A stretch of DNA of 5,474 nt from an uncultured Oscillospiraceae bacterium (lineage in GTDB: Bacteria; Bacillota; Clostridia; Oscillospirales; Ruminococcaceae), in assembly GCA_910587465.1 (NCBI GenBank), contig CAJUMS010000134.1, positions 1 through 5,474 of the forward strand, read 5' to 3'. Below, one piece after another: positions 1 to 5,443 of this stretch. The position numbers and the translations under genes are program-made. Numbering within the stretch: the first letter of the stretch is position 1; every line of letters begins with the position of its first letter. Under the pieces are notes generated by a model that saw only the letters and a list, made by a program, of their open reading frames with translations, ran no database searches and had not been told where the DNA came from.

Positions 1-3
1 TGC

Positions 4-32
4 ATTATACTTCTTTGAGAATTTGGTGTCAA
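4..32 (-). promoter_or_regulatory. Consensus sigma-A promoter pointing out of the left edge
   Basis: Read on the minus strand, a perfect -35 (TTGACA, 27-32) and a perfect -10 (TATAAT, 4-9) are separated by exactly 17 bp. It begins only 17 bp after the stop codon of the gene at 49-588 and has the same orientation, so it should start a transcript whose body lies outside the window. There is no terminator hairpin between that stop and this promoter, so read-through from the upstream operon could also feed it. The match to consensus is seen directly; promoter activity is inferred. Confidence 0.72.
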
Positions 33-48
33 GTTTTATTATACAACA

Positions 49-588
49 TCACAATTTTCTAACAACCCTAAACTCTTTCTCTACCTCATCTGCAGTTTTA
101 AATAAATTAAGCTGAAGGGATTCGTTTTTAAGACATTCTAGTTTTTCTGAATCCCATTCTCGTTCATCCTCTTCAATTTTTAAATCAATAATTTTAGTTG
201 GCTTAAAAATTGCAAGAGATTTTTTTGAATCAGACTTTGCTTCATCAATCAATTCATGCAAATTAGTATAAATGCGGTTGTTGTTAAAAATTATTTTACG
301 TCGCTCATTCCAATCTGCACTTCTGGGCTTTGGATTTACACTAACAGATGATAAGTTAGGACGATATGATTCCGGACGAAAATCCGAAGTATTGCGCTCG
401 ACCTCAACATCAATCCAAGTATATTTGGGGTACTGCTGTGTATCGGCCAACAATCTAAACGGCATAGGGTATAATCTTATCCAAGTACCATTTTCAAGCA
501 CTCCAGCTGTACAAACTAATTCAGCATATTTGTGAGATATAGTGGGGTATGTTTTGACTAAAATATAAATTTTCTTCTTCTCGAACAT
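49..588 (-). CDS. Small protein co-encoded with DUF488 gene; possible dual-OB-like family, perhaps C-terminally truncated
   Basis: A 179-residue soluble protein of unproven function, with no signal peptide or membrane segment. Recognisable blocks are KTYPT (residues 12-16), YAELVCTAG (21-29), WIRLYPMPFR (36-45), a K-P-T-K-I-I-D stretch near 129-135 and an acidic EWDSEKL near 144-150. The N-terminal half looks like short beta strands, and from memory this family sits next to DUF488 genes and has been described as OB-fold-like; neither point could be checked. The start directly follows the TAA of the upstream gene (TAA-ATG, zero spacing), with GAGG at 597-600 inside that gene, so translation is probably coupled. 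Homologues as I recall them continue past the final R-K-L into an aromatic-rich segment with a conserved Trp motif. Here a TGA follows at once, so the gene may have lost about 40-60 residues. Codon use is AT-rich, like its partner. Confidence 0.75.
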   Translation of the reverse strand: MFEKKKIYILVKTYPTISHKYAELVCTAGVLENGTWIRLYPMPFRLLADTQQYPKYTWIDVEVERNTSDFRPESYRPNLSSVSVNPKPRSADWNERRKIIFNNNRIYTNLHELIDEAKSDSKKSLAIFKPTKIIDLKIEEDEREWDSEKLECLKNESLQLNLFKTADEVEKEFRVVRKL

Positions 589-1473
589 TTAAACATCCTC
601 GCTTCTTGTGTTATAAGTTTGATTAATATAATCTCTTATGATGTGCCTATGGCACATTTGCGGATTGCGTTCAAAACACATCAATGCAATGCGGGTGTTT
701 TTATATAACAATTCATAAACATTGTCTAAAGCAACTTTACGTGTTGGTAGTGTCTTCTTATAATCAGCAAACAACTTATGATAGTCCTCTTCTGTATTAA
801 GTTGAGTACGCTTGTCGGATTCTATGCCTAGTGCAGGAATACCAATGTATTTAATTCCAACATTTTCAGTAATGTGTTTAAGTTTTTCTTTGGAAAACCC
901 AAATTTTCGACTAAGTGGATTTTTACGAACATCACAAAGTACCCTAATATCATTTTTTATAAGCGTATTTATAAAAGCTTCAATAGTTTTTCCTTCATAT
1001 CCAATTGTAAAAAGCACTTGTTCTGTCTGGCTAAAGCTTTTTTTAGTGCTGTTAAAGAGTTCCAATTCTCCACCACTGAACAATCTTGATGTTATTTCGC
1101 TGTTTATAGCATAATAGGGGTATTTGCGATAAGCTTTGCGAATAAGGTCATCACCTCTTTCAGAGGCAATACTATATATTATTTTGGAAGCAAACGTTTT
1201 ATCAACGGCTTTAATATTGGTTCTATTACTCTGATGAGTTAAAAGAATAAATTCGTCTTTTTGAAGAATGTCTAGGTCTTCTTTCAACTGGAATGAATAT
1301 GATCCATACTTATAAGGTACAAACTCATAATAACTCAATTTATGTTCCATAAGATAAAGAAACACGAGCTTTTGCAAGTCAGTAGCTGATATACCCTCAT
1401 CGAATTGCCTGATAAAAGACAAAAGAAATCGCTGCCTTAAATATGTCGGTTGTTTTTCAGTTGCATTGGCCAT
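589..1473 (-). CDS. DUF488 family protein with an N-terminal DUF4065/Panacea-like domain
   Basis: A 294-residue soluble protein. Residues 151-285 carry the full DUF488 signature: TIGYEG (156-161), DVRKNPLSR (181-189), GFSKEKL (192-198), a Y-I-G-I-P-A-L-G segment (209-216), and the C-terminal LMCFERNPQMCHRH (264-277) with Cys266, Glu268, Cys274, His275 and Arg276. The conserved Asp-Val-Arg and Cys-x-Glu/Cys-His-Arg residues suggest a catalytic or ligand-binding pocket, but no reaction is established for the family to my knowledge. Residues 10-80 (TDLQKLVFLYL, then FVPYKYGSYS and an L-x-x-D-L-x-x-L-x-K helix) resemble the winged-helix-like DUF4065/Panacea fold, known from antitoxins; this is a weaker call. 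The start is supported by AGGGGG at 1481-1486, 7 nt upstream, and by the consensus promoter at 1516-1544. It is the first gene of a two-gene operon with the gene at 49-588. Confidence 0.88.
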   Translation of the reverse strand: MANATEKQPTYLRQRFLLSFIRQFDEGISATDLQKLVFLYLMEHKLSYYEFVPYKYGSYSFQLKEDLDILQKDEFILLTHQSNRTNIKAVDKTFASKIIYSIASERGDDLIRKAYRKYPYYAINSEITSRLFSGGELELFNSTKKSFSQTEQVLFTIGYEGKTIEAFINTLIKNDIRVLCDVRKNPLSRKFGFSKEKLKHITENVGIKYIGIPALGIESDKRTQLNTEEDYHKLFADYKKTLPTRKVALDNVYELLYKNTRIALMCFERNPQMCHRHIIRDYINQTYNTRSEDV

Positions 1474-1499
1474 ATGGTAGCCCCCTATAAATTTAAATA

Positions 1500-1521
1500 T
1501 ATAATCACCTATTTGATTATA
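1500..1521. promoter_or_regulatory. Perfect palindrome covering the -10 and start site: candidate operator
   Basis: TATAATCA and TGATTATA form perfect 8-bp arms around a 6-bp centre (1508-1513). The right arm contains the -10 hexamer of the DUF488 promoter and the left arm covers the region just after the expected start site, so a dimeric protein bound here would block RNA polymerase. The arm centres are 14 bp apart. Part of the symmetry is expected in AT-rich DNA, but a 16/16 match at this position is more than the background suggests. The DUF4065-like N-terminal domain of the operon's own product is one possible binder, which is speculation. Confidence 0.5.
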
Positions 1522-1544
1522 ATATATTTTTTTAACTTTGTCAA
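1516..1544 (-). promoter_or_regulatory. Consensus sigma-A promoter of the DUF488 operon
   Basis: On the minus strand, TTGACA (1539-1544) and TATAAT (1516-1521) both match consensus exactly, with a 17-bp spacer rich in A and T. Transcription should begin near 1507-1510, giving a leader of about 35 nt before the ATG at 1473, with the strong AGGGGG ribosome binding site inside it. The overlapping palindrome suggests that this intrinsically strong promoter is held in check by a repressor. Sequence match is direct; strength and repression are inferred. Confidence 0.85.
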
Positions 1545-1840
1545 GACATTATTTCCATTTATTGGGTTTAGAGAAGAAGATAATTAATTGTTTTTTTATT
1601 AACAAATGTTTTTGGCAATTATAACTTACAATTGGTGGTCAAATTTGTTGAAAATACCGAAACACAAAGGAGGGCTCTAATCTAAATTAGATATAATACC
1701 AGGAAATATAAGATCATTAACGGCTATCCATCACTGTTCAATATTGTTAATAATTGGATCATATGTTATAAGAATTAAGCGTTGCCACTAGAGTATCGTT
1801 CATTTTTTATCAGTTGTGAAGTTGAACATTTTATGCCATA
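1545..1840. other. AT-rich intergenic stretch without a supported gene
   Basis: This stretch separates the minus-strand DUF488 operon from the plus-strand partition remnant. I see no ORF with a start and ribosome binding site, no tRNA-like cloverleaf and no clear terminator. It holds a Shine-Dalgarno-like GGAGGG (1669-1674) with no start codon in range, a small ATCTAA-A-TTAGAT palindrome (1680-1692) running into a TATAAT (1692-1697) that has no matching -35, and a CAATATTG palindrome (1739-1746). These may be leftovers of lost sequence. Composition rises in GC from about 1850, so the join between the cassette and the mobile-element remnant probably lies in the right part of this stretch. Confidence 0.5.
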
Positions 1841-1873
1841 CCACTCAATTTCCGCTCAATTTTCGGTCAATGC
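1841..1873 (+). repeat. Three 11-bp direct repeats, parC-like iterons
   Basis: Three head-to-tail 11-bp units share a C/G-TCAAT core at exact 11-bp spacing: 1841-1851 (CCACTCAATTT), 1852-1862 (CCGCTCAATTT) and 1863-1873 (TCGGTCAATGC). Units 1 and 2 differ at one base; units 2 and 3 agree at 7 of 11. They lie just upstream of a -10 box and a ParM-like gene. In plasmid R1 the centromere parC is built of 11-bp direct repeats around the parMR promoter and is bound by ParR, so the period and position fit a partition centromere and operator. No parR gene survives in the window. Confidence 0.5.
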
Positions 1874-1898
1874 GAAATCCTCGGAAAAGAAGTATAAT
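1870..1898 (+). promoter_or_regulatory. Candidate promoter of the parM remnant
   Basis: A perfect TATAAT -10 (1893-1898) sits 80 bp before the ParM start. The -35 at 17-bp spacing (1870-1875, ATGCGA) matches consensus at only three of six positions and overlaps the last 11-bp repeat. This fits a promoter governed by a protein binding the repeats, but the weak -35 leaves real doubt. Confidence 0.4.
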
Positions 1899-1911
1899 AA
1901 AAACAGAGACA

Positions 1912-1944
1912 AACGCTAGCGTAAAGTCCGGACGCGCTGGCGTT
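1912..1944 (+). other. Stable leader hairpin upstream of parM remnant
   Basis: AACGCTAGCG (1912-1921) pairs with CGCTGGCGTT (1935-1944) through 10 bp including one U-G wobble, with a 13-nt loop. It lies between the candidate -10 and the GGAGGG ribosome binding site. There is no following T run, so it is not a standard terminator. It could be an mRNA leader structure or part of the partition site. The left arm also contains most of a 10-bp perfect palindrome (ACGCTAGCGT, 1913-1922). Confidence 0.4.
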
Positions 1945-1978
1945 CCTCTGGAAAATCACTATCATGGAGGGCAACATA

Positions 1979-2410
1979 ATGAAAGAATTGAGAAACGGAA
2001 TAAAGATCATCGGCATTGACCACGGCTACGGGAACATCAAGACCGCGGGAACGGTCACTCCAACAGGAATCACGCCGTCAAGCACCGAGCCTGTTTTCGC
2101 GGGGAATATCCTACACTATGACGGTATGTATTACCGAATGGGCGAGGGTCACAAGGAATTTATCCCCGACAAGGTTCAGGATAACGACTTTTATCTGTTC
2201 ACGCTTATGGCAATCGCGCGGGAGTTGTCGAAATTTGGGATTCACGAGGCGGACGTGCATATCGCCGCAGGACTTCCGCTGACGTGGGTAAAGGCACAGC
2301 GCGAGAGTTTCCGCACATATCTCACGCGAAATCCAGAGGTGCGTTTCACGTTCCGCAACAAGGAGTACCACATTCACATAACAGGCTGCAGCGTCTTTCC
2401 GCAGGGCTAA
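1979..2410 (+). pseudogene. parM: ParM/StbA-like actin ATPase, N-terminal part, ended by an in-frame stop
   Basis: This encodes 143 residues of a plasmid-segregation actin of the ParM/StbA family, which polymerises with ATP to push replicons apart. The actin phosphate-1 loop is present at residues 12-21 (G-I-D-H-G-Y-G-N-I-K), followed by family blocks such as HIAAGLPLTWV and GCSVFPQG. The start at 1979 is chosen over an in-frame ATG at 1964 because GGAGGG (1966-1971) lies 7 nt before it and overlaps the earlier ATG. The TAA at 2408-2410 falls directly after FPQG, where intact homologues continue, and the same frame resumes with TAVVDRL and further ParM sequence. This is therefore a nonsense mutation, not a natural end; TAT or TAC (Tyr) to TAA is the simplest route. 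A fragment of this length lacks the second phosphate loop and cannot be an active ATPase. Confidence 0.8.
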
Positions 2411-3379
2411 ACCGCAGTTGTTGACAGACTTTCAGAAATGACGGGCGTGAATATGCTCGCGGACATTGGCAACGGTACAATGAATATAATGTACATCAAC
2501 AACAAAAAGCCTGTCGAGAGCAAGTGTTACACAGAAAAGCTTGGCGTGAATCAATGTATGATCGCCGCGAAAAATGCCGTGCTTGACCGTCTCGGAATAA
2601 AAATTGATGAGGTTATTGTCGAACAACTCCCCGAGGAAGATTCGACGAAACATTTTCTGATCTCGCTGATTTTTCAGCAGCTCTACCGAGAGATACTTAC
2701 CGTTGCCGACGAGAAAGGCGGTACGCTCGATAAGCGCGTGATGTTCTATATGGACGAAGTGGGCACGCTGCCCAAGATTGACGGATTAGAGATGATATTC
2801 TCCGCCTCGCGCTCCCGAAAGGTTTCCATCGTGGCGATAATCCAATCCCTCGCGCAGTTCGAGAAAACCTACGGCAAAGAGGGCGCGGAGATCATCGTTG
2901 ACAACTGCCAATGCACGTTGTTCGGAGCATTCGCCCCCAACTCCAAGACCGCCGAGGCGATGTCCCAAAACCTCGGCAAGCAGACCGTTCTCAGCGGAAC
3001 GGTTACGCGCTCAAGCGGCAGGGACGGCGACAACCGTCAACTGCAAATGATAGAGCGACCTCTCATGACCGTTGACGAGCTGAAGTCCATGCCGAAAGGT
3101 CACTTCATAGTGATGAAAACGGGCTGTCACCCGATGAAAACGCGGCTCAAACTGTTCTTCAAGTGGGGGATTGCGTTCGAGGACGCTTATTCGATCTCCG
3201 AGAAGTCCGAGCGAAAGGTGCAATACGCCGACAGCCGAGAGGTTGAAGCGGCTGTGCTGGAGAGATTTCCGCCAAAGCCCGTGCCAATCGAGTTTATGAA
3301 AAGCTTTGAAGATGTGAATCCGGAAAATGTCGCATCCATCAAACGTTCACCCAAAACGCGAAAAAACAAAACTTATTAG
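2411..3379 (+). pseudogene. Chimeric remnant: ParM middle segment fused in frame to C-terminal half of a VirD4/TraG-type coupling protein
   Basis: The open part from ATG 2438 encodes 313 residues, but no ribosome binding site precedes that ATG, and the frame is the continuation of the ParM gene upstream. Residues 1-63 (to about 2626) are ParM, including the second actin phosphate loop ADIGNGT (8-14). From LPEEDSTKHF (64-73, about 2627) the sequence is a type IV secretion coupling ATPase: Walker B VMFYMDEVGT (101-110, Asp106-Glu107), SASRSRKVSIVAIIQS (122-137), a motif near FAPNSKTAEA (155-164), and RPLMTVDELKSMPKGHFIVM (207-226). The coupling protein normally has an N-terminal membrane anchor and Walker A, both missing here, so it cannot pump DNA. 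The join keeps frame and points to one large deletion in a conjugative element. It ends at TAG 3377-3379, 3 bp from the converging kinase gene. Composition is GC-richer than the flanking genes. Confidence 0.82.
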
Positions 3380-3382
3380 CGG

Positions 3383-4687
3383 TTATAGTTTCATCGTGAT
3401 CATAAGTTCAAATACTCCGTTTTCACATTTTATCTTCATTTGACCGTTATTTTTCTTGACCGCGCTTTCGATGTTATACAATCCCATTCCATGCTGCTCC
3501 TTTTCGGATTTTGAAGTGGGCGGGATGTTGTAAAAGCTGTCCGAATGCGCGGTTGGATTTTTTACTGACATAACTAAATACCCTTGCTGTTCTCCCACAG
3601 ATACCGAAATCGTACATGGCGAATTGATCTCCCGACATGCCTCAATGGCGTTATCCAGTGAGTTAGACAGTATAACGCACAGATCGACATTTGCGATTGA
3701 GCTCGGCATTATTCCGGAATAATCTATTCTGCAGTTTTCGCTGATCAACGCCGATTTATCCGCAAGAATCGCGTCCGCCAGTTTGTTCCCCGAATAGAAC
3801 ATTATAGCGCCGGATCTGTATGCGGTCTTTTTTATTTTTTGTATATATTCCTCCGCATCCGTGTACGCCTCCATCTGTATCAAAGACAGTATGCTTTGCA
3901 GATGATTAGTGTAGTCGTGACGAAATCTTCGCATCTCGGTGTCAATTTTTTCAAGCTCCTCATAGTGACTGATCTGAAGCTCAACCTGTTTCTCCATCAT
4001 TTGCGATGTAACCGTGAAGTGCTGTTTAGCAATAACATTCAGAAACAGCAGCATTATAATGTGTGCCAAAATCACAGCCAATAGAATGATAATTGCTATC
4101 AGCAGATTTTCTTTAAGCAAATAGTTGTCTGTGTTAAAGCTTACTAATGATACTAACAAACCCAAGCATAAAACCGTTAGCAGCAGCAAAACAAAAACAC
4201 GCGCCGGTATCATTTTAAGAATGATACTTACCCTCTTCGTATCCGTTTTTTTTATAACTAAAAGCAGCATTACAAATATGAATATCTGAACAAACAAATT
4301 CACGTAAGGGGAAATATTTGTTGGCACGGTTTCAAGCGTATGGGGAAAAATACAAGTCACACTATCGGACAAAAAAGAAACGCTAAATTCCATTAGAGCA
4401 GTAAAATAACCAATTTTAAGATCGATACTGCCAAATATCAAAAATATCGGAAGCAGCAATTTTACAAAATATAATATTGTCATGAGGAAACCAGCGGAAT
4501 ACTCATATGTGCCAATAAGGAAAAAATCCAGAATTGATATTCCCGTATAAGCGAAAAATGCAAATATAAAGCGGGGCTTGGCTATTGTGCTTATGTTATA
4601 TATTCCGAATATTTTTAAACAGATAATTATTGCCGATATCTCAATAAGACCGCAAAAAAAATCCAAAATGTTCGTTGTAATTATCAT
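3383..4687 (-). CDS. GHKL-family sensor histidine kinase, AgrC-like
   Basis: A 434-residue membrane kinase. Residues 1-220 hold about seven hydrophobic segments (roughly 8-30, 39-60, 65-86, 92-113, 127-146, 162-183 and 194-220), the sensor part. A helical linker (about 225-250) leads to the phospho-acceptor block R-F-R-H-D-Y-T-N-H-L with His257. The GHKL ATPase follows: N-box N-S-L-D-N-A-I-E-A (Asn342, Asn346), a K-N-P turn (376-378) and G-box HGMGLYNI (399-406). This layout is that of AgrC/VirS-type kinases, which often read peptide signals, though the ligand cannot be told from sequence. Its ATG overlaps the TGA of the response regulator (ATGA at 4684-4687), and GAGG lies 10 nt upstream within that gene, so the two are translated together. 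All catalytic motifs are present and it appears intact. Confidence 0.92.
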   Translation of the reverse strand: MIITTNILDFFCGLIEISAIIICLKIFGIYNISTIAKPRFIFAFFAYTGISILDFFLIGTYEYSAGFLMTILYFVKLLLPIFLIFGSIDLKIGYFTALMEFSVSFLSDSVTCIFPHTLETVPTNISPYVNLFVQIFIFVMLLLVIKKTDTKRVSIILKMIPARVFVLLLLTVLCLGLLVSLVSFNTDNYLLKENLLIAIIILLAVILAHIIMLLFLNVIAKQHFTVTSQMMEKQVELQISHYEELEKIDTEMRRFRHDYTNHLQSILSLIQMEAYTDAEEYIQKIKKTAYRSGAIMFYSGNKLADAILADKSALISENCRIDYSGIMPSSIANVDLCVILSNSLDNAIEACREINSPCTISVSVGEQQGYLVMSVKNPTAHSDSFYNIPPTSKSEKEQHGMGLYNIESAVKKNNGQMKIKCENGVFELMITMKL

Positions 4688-5412
4688 ATCGAATGTACCT
4701 CGTTGTATCGCATTATGTAATATTGAAATTCAGTCTTGAATTTCGCAGCATAGTGTGCGCCGATTTTTGCTTTCTCGCCGTTATCAAATAATATCTCAGA
4801 GCTGTCATGATTGCTTATGTGCAAAAAACCGACTACGAATGACTTGCTGCATCGTATAAATTTTGATTGAGGAAGCTTCAGCTCCAATTGTTTGAGATTT
4901 AAGTGAATTCGGAGCGATTGCTTTTTGGTTCTCACAGTTGTGTATTTCCCGTCGCCCTCCAGATAAATTATTTCCGACATTTTGATTTTATAATTACCCT
5001 CATGGGTACTAAGAAAAAGTATATTATCAAAATCGATCGACCTTAAATAGTCATCGAGCGACTTAAACAACTTCGCCTCATCTATGGGCTTTACAAGAAA
5101 GCGAAAGGTCTTTACTTCATACGCGTCCAATGCCGCCGCCGGATATGCACTTATAAAAATGATGACACTGTCGAAATTGACCTCGCGCAGTTTTACGGCT
5201 GTTTCTATGCCGTTGATACCCTCCATCTGGTAGTCCATAAAAACAATGTCGTATTCTTTTTGGGATTTCAGGAGTTTCTCGCCGTTTTCGTAGAAATCCG
5301 TATATATTTCTATGTTTCGCGTTTTCATGTATTTGCATAAAAGGCAGGAAACTTCTTTGTGAAATATTTTTTCATCATCACAAACTGCCACCTTCATATT
5401 CATCTTATCCAT
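4684..5412 (-). CDS. LytTR-family response regulator, AgrA/LytR type
   Basis: A 242-residue cytoplasmic transcription regulator, first gene of the two-component operon. The receiver (about 7-125) has the acidic pair Asp12-Asp13 (CDDE), the phospho-acceptor Asp60 (DIVFMD), the switch Ser88 (FISAY) and Lys108-Pro109 (FLVKPI). Residues about 130-238 are a LytTR DNA-binding domain, with the usual IIYLEGDGKYT strand (138-148) and the F-I-R-C-S-K-S-F-V-V block (185-194). The family binds pairs of short repeats upstream of target promoters. The start at 5412 is preceded by AGGTGG (5419-5424) at 6-nt spacing; Met4 and Met6 are in-frame alternatives with worse spacing. It shares a 4-bp overlap with the kinase gene, which presumably phosphorylates it. 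An inverted repeat just upstream may be its own control site. Confidence 0.92.
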   Translation of the reverse strand: MDKMNMKVAVCDDEKIFHKEVSCLLCKYMKTRNIEIYTDFYENGEKLLKSQKEYDIVFMDYQMEGINGIETAVKLREVNFDSVIIFISAYPAAALDAYEVKTFRFLVKPIDEAKLFKSLDDYLRSIDFDNILFLSTHEGNYKIKMSEIIYLEGDGKYTTVRTKKQSLRIHLNLKQLELKLPQSKFIRCSKSFVVGFLHISNHDSSEILFDNGEKAKIGAHYAAKFKTEFQYYIMRYNEVHSI

Positions 5413-5443
5413 ATAATTCCACCTACTATAATATATTTGTCGG

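Noticed and set aside
812..1114. Plus-strand 100-codon frame inside the DUF488 gene
   Set aside because: Antisense to a strongly conserved domain; its hydrophobic look is the usual mirror of AT-rich coding sequence.
1669..1697. Shine-Dalgarno-like GGAGGG followed by a small palindrome and TATAAT
   Set aside because: No start codon at workable distance and no -35 at 16-18 bp from the TATAAT, so neither a gene start nor a promoter is supported.
1964..1981. Earlier in-frame ATG at 1964 as the ParM start
   Set aside because: It overlaps the GGAGGG that serves the ATG at 1979 at ideal spacing, and has no ribosome binding site of its own.
1816..2019. 67-codon plus-strand reading frame over the repeats and parM leader
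   Set aside because: No ribosome binding site, crosses the iterons, promoter and hairpin, and overlaps the ParM start in another frame; composition is not protein-like.
2111..2377. Minus-strand frame opposite the ParM gene
   Set aside because: Shadow of the ParM reading frame with no start signal or recognisable domain.
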